Source: Granulicella sp. L60 (GTDB lineage: Bacteria > Acidobacteriota > Terriglobia > Terriglobales > Acidobacteriaceae). Taken from it: a stretch of 64,000 nucleotides of DNA. The notes below the pieces were generated by a model. That model did no database searches. It had not been told where the DNA came from and was given only the letters and a program-made list of their open reading frames with translations. Shown here one piece after another: positions 17,451 through 26,403 of the stretch; positions within the stretch are counted from its first letter, which is position 1; each line of letters starts with the position of its first letter. The DNA lies in contig NZ_LMUR01000018.1 of NCBI RefSeq assembly GCF_009765825.1, forward strand, positions 1,340,489 through 1,404,488, in the 5' to 3' direction. The position numbers and the translations under genes were made by a program.

Positions 17451-17825
17451 TGCTGCCCTTTCGCACACTCCCACGATATTCGCAGGTTCTGGCTCAGCAT
17501 GCTTGCCACCGCTCCACGGCGTAGGAGGATCGACACGATCAGGGATGGTTACGCGCCGTGGATGGTGCTTGTTCCTGAGTTCTACTTCCAGTATAGTCGT
17601 ACATACAGGTGAACGTGCAAAGAGAATTTCATCACTGGAACACTTCTCGATGCAACGATAAGCCTGGTTCAAGGCGGCGCGCACTCCCCCGCCCGGGTCA
17701 TTAGAAAAAATGATGCTACCACTGGTGCCAACGGTATGCCTCCCCAACTTGCCATTGCGTCGCTACGTTCCTTTTCAGGCAATGGCCACAACCTTCCAGC
17801 AAGCGAGTTCGCAGAAAGCAGCAGG
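17451..17825. promoter_or_regulatory. Divergent control region between nagA and SIS gene
   Basis: 375 bp without a gene. A weak dyad GTAT-AGTCGTAC-ATAC occurs near 17591-17606 and ACCA-C-TGGT at about 17716-17724, but neither matches a known amino-sugar operator well. Promoters could not be assigned with confidence. Confidence 0.35.
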
Positions 17826-18983
17826 ATGCCACAGATCATGACCGAGCCCAGTTCGAAGACGACGAAGATTGCCACCTTTCCTCACGCCATGTTGCGCGAG
17901 ATCTACGAGCAGCCGCAGGCTCTGGACGATACGATTCAGCACTACCTGCCGGGCGGCTCGTCTGCGCTGGATACCTTTCAGCCGGTGGCTGATGCCATTG
18001 GCGGGCGCGAGCGGTTGGTGATTGCGGCCAGCGGCTCCAGCCGTCATGCGGGCCTGGCGGGCGAGATTATGCTGGAGGATCTTGCGGGGATTCCGGTGGA
18101 TGTGGAGTACGCGAGCGAGTACACGTACCGCTCTACGCATGCGCTGCATAACCCCGGCGTGCTGGTGATCTCGCAGTCCGGGGAGACGGCGGATACGCTT
18201 GCCGCGCTGCGTGAGGCGAATGCACGCGGACTTGCCAGCGTGGCGATTACGAACAATGCTCAGTCCAGCATGGCGGTGGAGGCGAGCGCTTCGCTGCCGA
18301 CGTATGCGGGGGTGGAGAAGGCGATTCCTGCGACGAAGAGTTTTACGACGCAGCTTGCGGTGCTCTACTCTCTGTCGCTTCATCTGGCGCGGCTTCGTGG
18401 GCGGATGAGTTTGCAGGCTGCCGAGGTGTATAGCCGCCAGTTGCAGGAGATTCCTTCGCTGCTGCAGGCTGCGCTGCCTGACTGGCAGAAGCAGATTGAG
18501 GATCTGACGCCGCGGCTGGTGGAGTCGCGCACGCTGCTGTATCTTGGCCGCGCCGCACACTATGCGATTGCACGCGAGGGCGCGTTGAAGCTGAAGGAGT
18601 CGGCGTACATGAACGCCGAGGGCTATCCTTCGGGCGAGTTAAAGCATGGGCCGAATGCGCTGGTCAGCAAGGATTCGCCGCTGATTATGATCGCTACCGC
18701 CGATGCGGGAGATCCGGACTCGCTACTTCGCTACTCGAAGGTGGTTCAGTTGATGAAGGACATGCGCGCACAAGGAGCGACGATCGTGGCGCTAGCTACG
18801 GAGGGTGACCGCGAGGTTCCACAGCATAGCGATACCTGCCTTTTTATTCCTGCGAGCAACGATCTGCTCTCGACGATTCTTGAGGTTGTTCCGCTGCAGT
18901 TGCTGGCGTATACGCTGGCGATCAGCCGGGGGATCGATGTGGATCGTCCGAGAAATCTGGTGAAGGCTGTGGTCGAGGAGTAG
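17826..18983 (+). CDS. Two-SIS-domain sugar-phosphate isomerase/deaminase (GlmS C-terminal/NagB-II like)
   Basis: About 385 residues; ATG 17826 or 17838 are both possible and neither has a good ribosome binding site. First SIS domain has AASGSSRHAGLAGE and VISQSGETADTLAAL; second has YLGRAAHYAIAREGALKLKE and the GlmS-like YMNAEGYPSGELKHGPNAL, including the Glu and His of the isomerase site; KAVVEE end resembles the C-tail. No glutaminase domain. With nagA opposite, it is most likely a glucosamine-6-phosphate deaminase of the NagB-II type. Confidence 0.85.
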   Translation: MPQIMTEPSSKTTKIATFPHAMLREIYEQPQALDDTIQHYLPGGSSALDTFQPVADAIGGRERLVIAASGSSRHAGLAGEIMLEDLAGIPVDVEYASEYTYRSTHALHNPGVLVISQSGETADTLAALREANARGLASVAITNNAQSSMAVEASASLPTYAGVEKAIPATKSFTTQLAVLYSLSLHLARLRGRMSLQAAEVYSRQLQEIPSLLQAALPDWQKQIEDLTPRLVESRTLLYLGRAAHYAIAREGALKLKESAYMNAEGYPSGELKHGPNALVSKDSPLIMIATADAGDPDSLLRYSKVVQLMKDMRAQGATIVALATEGDREVPQHSDTCLFIPASNDLLSTILEVVPLQLLAYTLAISRGIDVDRPRNLVKAVVEE

Positions 18984-18993
18984 CTGCGGCGGG

Positions 18994-20025
18994 CTACTGT
19001 TTCAGAAGTTTGGTGAGGTAGTCGAGGGCGCGTGGGTCGCTCGACTGCCCCAGCCAGAAGATGGCCTGCTTGCGGACTGCAGGGTCTTTGCTGGAGTCGG
19101 CGAGTGCGATGAGCTGGGTGGCGGCTTCGTCGTTCGGCAGGCGAGAGAGTGCGAAGACGGCTGATTTGCGCACCTCTTCGTTGGGATCGTTGGAGGCGGA
19201 TTGACGAAGATCCTCGGTGACTCGTTTGCCGCCTTTGTTTGCCATCCAAAACTGTGCCTGTTTGCGGACCTGGGGCGAAGCATCTTCATGTGCCATGCGG
19301 ATCAACTCGTCGAGTGCGGCGGGGGCTTTGGTCAGGGTGAGATCGAAGGCGAGTTTCTGGCGGAAGTCCGCGTCGCTGTCGGTGCGGGCGAGATGCTGGA
19401 TCGCACGAAAGCCTTCTTCTCCGCGCTGATTGGCGAGCCAGAATGCGGCCTTTTCGCGAAGCTCCGGATCGTTGCTCGGGCCTGCGAGAGCGACGAGTGC
19501 GGGTGTGGCTGCGGGTGTCTGATGGAGTGAGATGGCGAAGACGGCGCTGTCGCGGATATGTCTTTCGTCGTTGCTTCGGGCGAGGTCGGCCAAGACGTGA
19601 ACGCTGTCGTCGGGCTGGATGCTGTTGAGCCAGAGGAAGGCGAGGCCGCCTGCGTCGAGCTGACGCTCGGGGCTTTCGATGCGCAGTTTGGTGACGGCTC
19701 CGTCTGTGATGCGCAGCAGGATGATGGCGTGATCGAATGACTTGGTGGTGGGAGTGTTCTCCGATTCGTTAAGGCTGTTGCCTCCTTCGAGGTACTCGAC
19801 GCGGGGTGAGTTCCAGCTCGAGGAGAAGCTGTCGCTCACAGGGATGGAGTAGCCGACCCATGCGGCGGTGCTCTGCCGCTTGAGGCCGTCGAGTGCGGAC
19901 TTCAGGCCATGATCGGCGGACTCGACTTTGAGCTGAGCGTGAACGACTGCAGGCTGCTGGGCGGTGAGTGTGGTTGCAGTGGAGATTGCAGCGGTCGCGA
20001 TGAGAAGACGCACGAGGGTTCGCAT
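18994..20025 (-). CDS. Exported HEAT-repeat protein A
   Basis: 343 residues with a signal peptide (about 1-22, LIATAAISTATTLTAQQ). After a variable region containing a WVGYSIPV segment, residues about 140-340 hold five HEAT-like repeats of 30-35 residues, each of the form DP.LR..A.FWLAN, e.g. DPNEEVRKSAVFALSRLPND and DPAVRKQAIFWLGQSSDP. Likely a periplasmic protein-binding scaffold. It follows another HEAT protein and the sigma/anti-sigma genes on the same strand with a 63-bp gap, so probably the same operon. Convergent with the SIS gene. Confidence 0.8.
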   Translation of the reverse strand: MRTLVRLLIATAAISTATTLTAQQPAVVHAQLKVESADHGLKSALDGLKRQSTAAWVGYSIPVSDSFSSSWNSPRVEYLEGGNSLNESENTPTTKSFDHAIILLRITDGAVTKLRIESPERQLDAGGLAFLWLNSIQPDDSVHVLADLARSNDERHIRDSAVFAISLHQTPAATPALVALAGPSNDPELREKAAFWLANQRGEEGFRAIQHLARTDSDADFRQKLAFDLTLTKAPAALDELIRMAHEDASPQVRKQAQFWMANKGGKRVTEDLRQSASNDPNEEVRKSAVFALSRLPNDEAATQLIALADSSKDPAVRKQAIFWLGQSSDPRALDYLTKLLKQ

Positions 20026-20088
20026 AGATATTCTCCTGAAGATCTGAGTTGGTGTGCAACGTGGATTGTGGGGAGGGTGCGGCTGGGC

Positions 20089-21039
20089 TTACTTCAGCAG
20101 CTCCATCATGTAGTCGGTCGCGGCCTTGTCGTTCATCAGGGCGAGCTCGGAGACGATGCGCCGTTTTGTTTCGAGATCTTTTTCGGTGCGTGCGAGTTCG
20201 ACCATCCTGGGCGCGTCCTGCGTGATGAAGAGGGCAGAGATGACGGACCTCTTGATCTGCGGATCGCTCGTTGTCTTGTAGACCTCGACGAGGGTTTCGT
20301 TGGCGCGCTTGCCTTGGAAGACCGCCATCGATTGAATGGCCTCGCGCTGTAGCTGCGGGTCCATCTTTCCGGTGACGGCGTCGTGCAGGATGCTTTCGGC
20401 CTCGGGCGATCTGCTCTGTGCGAGAACGAAGAGCGCGTGCTTCTTCATCGCGGTGGATTGATTGCCGGTCAGCACGCCGCGCAGGAGGGGAATGGCGCGT
20501 GCGGGGTCCTGATTGAGAAGAGAGTTCAGCGCGAGCATCTTCAGGTCTTCGTCGGAGCCGCGTGCGGGATGGCTGTCTGGCGAGTCTGCGAGTGCGTTGA
20601 AGGAGTCGGTGACTTCATTCGCCTGCGCGTTGATGTTCTTGAGATTTTCGGCCAGCGCCTGCGTGTCCACGTGGACGGTCACGGTGAGCGCGGAGCAGTC
20701 TCGATTCCACGAGCTGCTCGCGTCCTGCGCACGGAGCTGATCGCACGTCGCTGATGCAAGCCGGGACTTGCCAAGCTTGTTCAGTGAGTAGGCCTTCCAG
20801 TAGAGCGCGGAGTCGATGCGCTTTCCCTTTGCGTTGATCACCTTGTCGAAGGAGGCGACGGCGTCGGGCCAGCGGTGGTCTTCGAGTGCCTTGGAGCCGG
20901 CGGTGTATGCGCCGTCGTCCTGCACCTCCGCGATGAGATCGATAGAGGACAGCTCCGGAGTGAGTGCGTGAAGCGAGGGAATTGCCGCTGAAAGAAGCAG
21001 CACAGCCGAGGAGAGAGTGGTGCGGATAGAGGGTGTCAT
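20089..21039 (-). CDS. Exported TPR/HEAT-repeat protein B
   Basis: 316 residues from ATG 21039, which overlaps the stop of the anti-sigma gene by ATGA; a longer frame to 21693 runs antisense-like through that gene and is rejected. Signal peptide (SSAVLLLSAAIPSLHA), one TPR-like helix pair (RWPDAVASFDKVINAKGKRI), then HEAT-like repeats such as ARAIPLLRGVLTGNQST and DPQIKRSVISALFITQDAPR. Probably a periplasmic scaffold or sensor working with the sigma/anti-sigma pair. Confidence 0.8.
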   Translation of the reverse strand: MTPSIRTTLSSAVLLLSAAIPSLHALTPELSSIDLIAEVQDDGAYTAGSKALEDHRWPDAVASFDKVINAKGKRIDSALYWKAYSLNKLGKSRLASATCDQLRAQDASSSWNRDCSALTVTVHVDTQALAENLKNINAQANEVTDSFNALADSPDSHPARGSDEDLKMLALNSLLNQDPARAIPLLRGVLTGNQSTAMKKHALFVLAQSRSPEAESILHDAVTGKMDPQLQREAIQSMAVFQGKRANETLVEVYKTTSDPQIKRSVISALFITQDAPRMVELARTEKDLETKRRIVSELALMNDKAATDYMMELLK

Positions 21040-21779
21040 TGTGCAGCTCCTTGATTTTTGTCGTCGTCGTTCTGCCGCAGGATGCGAATGTCGAGCAGAA
21101 GGCCGTTTGTGTTCATCTCCAGCCGGAGGCGCCAGGCGCTGCGTTCGGTTGGCGGTTCGTTGTCGAGCGTGGTGAGGACACGTCCGAGATTTTCGAGCAC
21201 TGCGGCCTCGGCTACGTCGCCGCTGTCTCGTGCGGTGTGGACGTAGACTGCGTTCTTGAGCAGAAGGGTGTGCGCCTGTTCGCGTGTCGTCTGATCGAGC
21301 GATCCCTGCGAGTTGTTCACCTCGGTGAGTAAGCGTTCGGCGGCGTCGAGATGGTCTGCGATGGCGGGGTCGGTGGGTTGCGTCGTCAGAGGCCCGTGTC
21401 CGTTGATGGCGTGGTTGTCGAGGGCGAGATGCAGCTTCGTCCTCTGCTCGTGGTGTAGATGCAGGCCGACACCGGCCATTACGATGAGTGCAGCTGCGAC
21501 CAATCCGATGGCAGGCCAGGCCCAGTGCCATCGAAGGATGGAGAGACGGCTCGGATGCTCCGGGGTGAGGACGCTCAGGTTGCCGCGAAGCCGCTGCCAG
21601 TTGTGCTCCAGATCGGGCTGCGGGAAGGGCTCTGCGGAGAAGACACGCAGCGTCTCCGCGATGGACTCCGAGAGGGCGGCGCAGTCTTTGCACTCCTCGA
21701 GGTGCCGGTGGATGGCGGATTCGTCGGAGCTTTCATGGAGTTGATAGGCGATCAGATCGTCTTCTGAAAAGTGCTTCAT
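21036..21779 (-). CDS. Membrane anti-sigma factor with zinc-finger motif
   Basis: 247 residues. HRHLEECKDC (His24/26, Cys30, Cys33) is the zinc-associated anti-sigma (zf-HC2) motif, followed by one transmembrane helix at about 88-108 (WAWPAIGLVAAALIVMAGVG) and a periplasmic domain with helical content. It presumably holds the upstream ECF sigma factor at the membrane. ATGA overlaps at both ends (sigma upstream, HEAT protein downstream) show tight translational coupling. Confidence 0.9.
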   Translation of the reverse strand: MKHFSEDDLIAYQLHESSDESAIHRHLEECKDCAALSESIAETLRVFSAEPFPQPDLEHNWQRLRGNLSVLTPEHPSRLSILRWHWAWPAIGLVAAALIVMAGVGLHLHHEQRTKLHLALDNHAINGHGPLTTQPTDPAIADHLDAAERLLTEVNNSQGSLDQTTREQAHTLLLKNAVYVHTARDSGDVAEAAVLENLGRVLTTLDNEPPTERSAWRLRLEMNTNGLLLDIRILRQNDDDKNQGAAQ

Positions 21780-22360
21780 CGCAGACCTCCTGCAACCGGC
21801 GCGAGGGATCGGCGAAGTTTGCCGACGGCTCGAAAGACCGCTTGTTTGGCGGAGTTCACCGTGATGTTCAACGCAGTTGCGATCTCTGTCATTGGGATCT
21901 CTTCCATGTGCCGCAACGTGAATGCGGCACGCTCCATCGGGGTGAGTCCGGCCATGGCTTCGTGGCGCAGGGTGGCAGCCTCGAGGCTCAGCAGTGCGCC
22001 TTCGGGGCTTGCGTGGCCGTCAGCGACACGCACGGTTCCGTCCGCGGCGGAGGGTTCATCGGCGATGCGCGGTGCGTGGTAGGAGAGGTCGCGCTTACGC
22101 CGTTCTACGAGATTGATGGATGTGTTCATAGCGATTCGCGTGATCCAGGTGGAGAAAGCAGAGTCCTGTCGGAAGGTCGGCAGCTTGTTGTAGGCTCGCA
22201 AAAACGCCTCCTGCGCGGCCTCTTCCGCATCCTCTTTATTGCCGGTGATGCGGAAGGCGACGCGAGCGACGGAGGAGAAGTGACGGTCCATCAGCACACG
22301 GTAGGCGTCCCGATTGCCGCCGAGCACCTCTCGGATCGCCTCTGTCTCTGCTCTATCCAT
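21776..22360 (-). CDS. ECF-type RNA polymerase sigma factor
   Basis: 194 residues from ATG 22360; an extra 23 upstream codons are open but not conserved. Region 2: FSSVARVAFRITGNKEDAEE then AAQEAFLRAYNKLPTFRQDS and WITRIAMNTSINLVERRKRD. Region 4: LTPMERAAFTLRHMEEIPMT and ALNITVNSAKQAVFRAVGKL, the helix-turn-helix for -35 recognition. Heads a four-gene operon with its anti-sigma factor and two exported HEAT proteins, suggesting envelope signalling. Confidence 0.95.
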   Translation of the reverse strand: MDRAETEAIREVLGGNRDAYRVLMDRHFSSVARVAFRITGNKEDAEEAAQEAFLRAYNKLPTFRQDSAFSTWITRIAMNTSINLVERRKRDLSYHAPRIADEPSAADGTVRVADGHASPEGALLSLEAATLRHEAMAGLTPMERAAFTLRHMEEIPMTEIATALNITVNSAKQAVFRAVGKLRRSLAPVAGGLR

Positions 22361-22494
22361 TCGCCGATTAGACAACGGGTTTGGCCTCCGGTTAGGCTCC
22401 GGCGCAAAAATAATTGGCGAGACCTGCACCGGATGCTTTGGTGCGGATCTCGCCTTTTTTTCCTGCTACTTAGGTGGTGATGACTGGCTTGTGG

Positions 22495-23355
22495 CTATCC
22501 TTTGTATCCCATGCCAGCGAGGACGCCGCGCATGTAGGCGAAGCTCTGCATGACTCCGGGCATTGGATCGTCGGGGAAGATCTCGTACTCGAGATCGACA
22601 TAACCGGGATACTTCATCTCGATCAGCGTCTTGAAGATCTCGGGGACGGGCATTACGCCCTGGCCTACGGCGACCTGGCTCTCTTTCTTTGTGCCGTCTG
22701 CGAGGTCTTTCATGTGGATGTCGAAGAGCCGCGGGCCTGCCTTGCGGATTGCTCCGACGACATCAGTGCCTGCGCGCATGGTGTGGCCGACGTCGATACA
22801 GCAGCCCATCCGAGAGTCCATGTTCTTCACCGCGTTCAGCACGTCCAGCGGCGACGGCCACTCCTTGTCTTCGGGGCCGTGGTTGTGGATGCCGACGCGG
22901 ATGTTGTACTCCTTCGCAAACTTCTCTACGCGGGGGAGGGTCTGGTGCGTCGGGGCACCGACGATGAGGGGGATTCCGGCGGCCTTGCAGTACTCGAACT
23001 TGGAACGAATGTCGTCATCATCATCCTTCGTGAAGTAGATGGTGCCGGCTGCTGTGAGCGTGAAGCCCGCCGCCCTGTACTCGGCTGCTTTGGGTGCGAC
23101 CTGGTCGGCTGGTGTCATCGGCAGGTGTGCGTCCTTCAGATTGAGATAAGGGGTCTTCAACTGCTTCATGAAGTCGATCAGATGAGCCTGATCGAACTTG
23201 CGAAAGGTGTAGCTTGCGATTCCCAGCCGCACGGGCGAGGGTGGAAGGGTGTCGAGGCCTGCGGCGAGGGCGCCTGCGAACTTTGGCATGAGAGCGGATG
23301 CGCCCAGCATCGCTCCTCCGGCTAAGACGTTGCGACGAGTCGAGAAGAAATTCAT
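22495..23355 (-). CDS. Exported sugar phosphate isomerase/epimerase-like TIM barrel
   Basis: 286 residues from ATG 23355. N-terminus has a twin-arginine type signal (STRRNVLAGGAMLGASALM). The barrel has LGIASYTFRKFD, then VGIHNHGPEDKEWPSPLDVL and CIDVGHTMRAGTDVV and FDIHMKDL, the metal-binding His/Asp/Glu pattern of xylose-isomerase-like proteins. Reaction unknown; relatives act on sugars or inositol derivatives in the periplasm. Transcribed alone, 66 bp from the end of the permease gene. Confidence 0.88.
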   Translation of the reverse strand: MNFFSTRRNVLAGGAMLGASALMPKFAGALAAGLDTLPPSPVRLGIASYTFRKFDQAHLIDFMKQLKTPYLNLKDAHLPMTPADQVAPKAAEYRAAGFTLTAAGTIYFTKDDDDDIRSKFEYCKAAGIPLIVGAPTHQTLPRVEKFAKEYNIRVGIHNHGPEDKEWPSPLDVLNAVKNMDSRMGCCIDVGHTMRAGTDVVGAIRKAGPRLFDIHMKDLADGTKKESQVAVGQGVMPVPEIFKTLIEMKYPGYVDLEYEIFPDDPMPGVMQSFAYMRGVLAGMGYKG

Positions 23356-23421
23356 GCAGCGAATCGTACAGGCGGCTTTAGTTGTAAGTCCAGTCATAAA
23401 TGCCGCGGCCAATAAACAAAG

Positions 23422-24840
23422 CTACTTTGTCCTGGCGTGCAGCGTTCTGAACAGACGGACGGCGTATACCGCGGACCCGGCGACGAGGATCACACCGGCG
23501 GTTCGCATCTCGCGCAGGAAGTGGGGACGGGAGAAGAGAATGAAGACGAAACCGGCGAGAGCGGCCAATACGGGGAGGGGATAGAGCGGCATTCGAAATC
23601 CGCTGAGCCTGCGCTGCCGGCGATGTTTTGGAAGGAGTGCGGCGACTCCCTGGAGCAGGAACTGGAAGAGGATGCGGACGACCACGAGCGTCGTGATGAC
23701 CTCCTGCAGACGGAAGACGCAGCAAACGAGCGTGATGCCTCCCAGGGTGAGGAGAGAGTTCATCGGGATGCGGTGCTTTGGGTGCAGGACGCCGAACCAC
23801 GCCGGGAAGTTTCCGTCTCGTGCGGCGGCGAAGGGGATGCGCGAGTATCCGAGGAGGAGCGCCAAGACCGAAGCCAGGGCGGCGAGGGATATCAGGATCA
23901 CCATGACGCCTCCTGCGGTGTGGCCGTAGAGGCGCTCGATGAAGACGGCCATGGTGAACATGCGCTCGTGGCTGTCGGTGTTCTGAGCCATCTCTCGCCA
24001 CGGCAGTACGCCGAGTACGCTGATGTTCATCAGCAGATACAGAACGCCTACGACACCGATTGCGCCAAGCACTGCGCGTGGGATTGCTCTTTGCGGATCG
24101 CGAACTTCGGCGCCGAGAAAGCAGACGTTGTAGTAGCCCCAGTAGTCGTAGGCCGAGATGAGCATGCCTGCGCCGAGGCCGGCGAAGAAGGCTCCGTTGA
24201 GATGGAAGGCTCCGGGGGGAAAGTCGAAGGCGCGATGCGCGTTGAAGTGTGTGAGCCCGGCGACGATGAGGAAGACCAGCGTGAGCCCGACGACGAGTCC
24301 GAGCCAGCGCACGATGCGGTCGATGGCGAAGATGCTGCGATGGAGGACGATCATTGCAATGGCGCAGGCGGAGAGGGCGATTAATGTTTGACCGCTGAAG
24401 ACGATGGGAACGCCAAGGAGTGAGGTGGAGGCGAACGGTCTGCTCGCGTGAGGGAAGAAGAACGAAAGATATTGCGAGAAGCCGATGCAGCCGGAGGCGA
24501 TCGAGAGCGGGGCGCTGATGAGCAGTTGCCATGCGTAGAGGAACGAGAATGCGCGGCCCAGCGTTCGTTCGCCGTAGAGGTGTTTGAGGTAGGCGTACGA
24601 GCCGCCGGCTTCGGGATAGGCGGTGCCGAGTTCGCTCCAGATGAGGCCGTCGCAGAGGGAGAGCAGCGCGCCCATGATCCAGCCGAGCATGGCCTGCGGG
24701 CCGCCCATGACACCGACGATGAGCGGCAGGGTGACGAAGGGGCCGACGCCGACCATGTCGATGATGTTCAGGCCGAGCGCGGCGCGTGTGGTCAGGCCGC
24801 GTCTTAGCTCGTTCGCTCCGTTCGGTTGCGGCAGCGGCAT
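23422..24840 (-). CDS. APC-family amino acid permease
   Basis: 472 residues with about twelve transmembrane helices. Helix 1 has NIIDMVGVGPFVTLPLI (the GxG unwinding motif), helix 2 GGPQAMLGWIMGALLSLCDG, and the loop WSELGTAYPEAGGSYAYLKH is a family signature. Probably a proton-coupled amino acid importer or exchanger. The GAGGAG sequence directly abuts the ATG, so the exact start is unsure. Confidence 0.92.
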   Translation of the reverse strand: MPLPQPNGANELRRGLTTRAALGLNIIDMVGVGPFVTLPLIVGVMGGPQAMLGWIMGALLSLCDGLIWSELGTAYPEAGGSYAYLKHLYGERTLGRAFSFLYAWQLLISAPLSIASGCIGFSQYLSFFFPHASRPFASTSLLGVPIVFSGQTLIALSACAIAMIVLHRSIFAIDRIVRWLGLVVGLTLVFLIVAGLTHFNAHRAFDFPPGAFHLNGAFFAGLGAGMLISAYDYWGYYNVCFLGAEVRDPQRAIPRAVLGAIGVVGVLYLLMNISVLGVLPWREMAQNTDSHERMFTMAVFIERLYGHTAGGVMVILISLAALASVLALLLGYSRIPFAAARDGNFPAWFGVLHPKHRIPMNSLLTLGGITLVCCVFRLQEVITTLVVVRILFQFLLQGVAALLPKHRRQRRLSGFRMPLYPLPVLAALAGFVFILFSRPHFLREMRTAGVILVAGSAVYAVRLFRTLHARTK

Positions 24841-24990
24841 CTCCTCTTTGGAACTCGTCTGCTTGGCGAACGATCGGTCATGATCTCGCCTTCAACGAGT
24901 TGTCATGTATTCGTTCCAGCTCGCAGTGTAACGAATCTTGCGGCGAATCTCCGGTGCGAGATGGGCTTGGATGCTTGTGGGTGGTTGTGT

Positions 24991-25305
24991 TCAGCATTGC
25001 ACTGCAGGGAAGAGTGCGGTTTGTACTTCGGCGGCGGTCTTTCCGGTGATGCGCAGGAGCTTTGTGCGGCTGGTGGCGCCACTGACGAGGGAGATGCGTG
25101 CTTTTGGTGTTCGCAGAACGTCGGAGAGGAGGGCGATCAGGGCTTCGTTTGCGCGGCCATCCACGGGCGGCGTGGTCAGCGAGATCTTTACTGCGCCTGC
25201 GTGGAGTCCGTTGATGTTATTTTTCTTCGCTCCGGGATGGACGCGCACCGAGAGGGTGCAGCCGTCGGTGACGTCGTTGACGAAGCTCTGAATCTCGTCC
25301 GTCAT
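24991..25305 (-). CDS. YggU family protein (DUF167)
   Basis: 104 residues. VRVHPGAKKNNINGLHAGAV, TPPVDGRANEALIALLSDVL and RISLVSGATSRTKLLRI are the complete DUF167 pattern. Small cytoplasmic protein of unknown function. It overlaps the stop of the YggS gene by 4 bp; yggS-yggU pairing is widespread. Confidence 0.93.
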   Translation of the reverse strand: MTDEIQSFVNDVTDGCTLSVRVHPGAKKNNINGLHAGAVKISLTTPPVDGRANEALIALLSDVLRTPKARISLVSGATSRTKLLRITGKTAAEVQTALFPAVQC

Positions 25306-26000
25306 ATTGCGGCCGGAGGCTTACGGCTTCCGAACAGAGCGGTGCCTACACGGACGCAGGTGCTGCCCTCCTGGATTGCGACGGCGAAGTCGTTGGACAT
25401 GCCCATCGATAGCTGCGTGAGTTGGGGGAAGCTTGTTGCGGAGGTGTCGCGGAGGCGGCGGAGTTCGCGGAAGTAGGGTCGGGCGACTTCGGCGTCTTCC
25501 GACCACGGCGGCACGGTCATCAGGCCAACAGCTTCGATGGATTCGAGCGGCTGCATCGCGGTCAGAAGGGCGGTCAGATCTTCGGGTGCGACGCCGTGCT
25601 TGGATTCTTCGTGGCTGAGTTTGACCTCGATCAGGATGGGTAGCCTCTTGTTCAGGGCTTTCGCGGCTGCGTCCAGCCGTTGCGCGATCTTCAGCGAGTC
25701 GACGGCGTCGATGGCGTTGAAGAGCTCGGCTGCCTTACCGGTCTTGTTCGACTGCAGGGGGCCGATGAGGTGGAAGCTGGCGTCGGCGAGGTTGGAGAGG
25801 TGCTGGGATTTATCCTGAAACTCCTGCACGCGGTTTTCGCCGAAGAGCCTGTGGCCGGCGGCGTAGGCTTCGAAGATGACCTCGACGGGATGGACCTTGC
25901 TCACGGCCATCAGCTGAACTTCGGTCTCGGAGCGGCCGGCTGTGTGGCAGGCTTCGGCTATCTGGTGGTTGATGCGGGCGAGGTTGTCTGCGATGGACAT
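25302..26000 (-). CDS. yggS: YggS-family pyridoxal phosphate homeostasis protein
   Basis: 232 residues. PLP lysine is Lys35 in LMAVSKVHPVE; other family blocks are FGENRVQEFQDK, FHLIGPLQSNK, ILIEVKLSHEESKHG, and LTQLSMGMSNDFAVAIQEG with VRVGTALFG at the end. The protein binds PLP and buffers its supply, with effects on amino-acid pools. First gene of a yggS-yggU operon. Confidence 0.95.
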   Translation of the reverse strand: MSIADNLARINHQIAEACHTAGRSETEVQLMAVSKVHPVEVIFEAYAAGHRLFGENRVQEFQDKSQHLSNLADASFHLIGPLQSNKTGKAAELFNAIDAVDSLKIAQRLDAAAKALNKRLPILIEVKLSHEESKHGVAPEDLTALLTAMQPLESIEAVGLMTVPPWSEDAEVARPYFRELRRLRDTSATSFPQLTQLSMGMSNDFAVAIQEGSTCVRVGTALFGSRKPPAAI

Positions 26001-26068
26001 GCTCTCTGCATCTTATCTTTCGACCACACTTTTTTCTCGGCTCTGGCAACAAGGAGGCAGCACAGCTT

Positions 26069-26398
26069 ATGTGGACTATCTTTCTGCTTATCGGTTCGAA
26101 CATCTTTATGACCTTCGCCTGGTACGGGCACCTGAAGTACAAGGAGGTGCCGCTGTGGAAGGTGATCCTGGTCAGTTGGAGCATCGCTTTCTTCGAGTAC
26201 TGCCTGCAGGTTCCGGCGAACCGCATCGGCTCGAAGACCTTCTCGCCGGATCAGTTGAAGGTGATTCAGGAGATCATTACGCTGACGGTCTTCGGGGTAT
26301 TCTCTACGTTTTACTTTGGGGACAAGCTGCACTGGAACCACGCGGTTGCGTTCGGGTGCCTGGTGGCGGGTGCGTTCTTTATGTTTCACAAGTTCTAG
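26069..26398 (+). CDS. DUF486 small multidrug-like membrane protein
   Basis: 109 residues, four transmembrane helices. FMTFAWYGHLKYKEVPLWKV and FEYCLQVPANRIG then LKVIQEIITLTVFGVFSTFY match DUF486, a DMT-superfamily family. AAGGAGG lies about 11 bases ahead of the ATG. Transport substrate unknown. Ends just before the palindromic element copy 2. Confidence 0.93.
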   Translation: MWTIFLLIGSNIFMTFAWYGHLKYKEVPLWKVILVSWSIAFFEYCLQVPANRIGSKTFSPDQLKVIQEIITLTVFGVFSTFYFGDKLHWNHAVAFGCLVAGAFFMFHKF

Positions 26399-26403
26399 AC
26401 AAA

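Noticed and set aside
21040..21693. N-terminal extension of the HEAT protein B frame
   Set aside because: Overlaps the anti-sigma gene in another frame, is Arg/Pro/His-rich shadow sequence, and the ATGA start at 21039 has a signal peptide.
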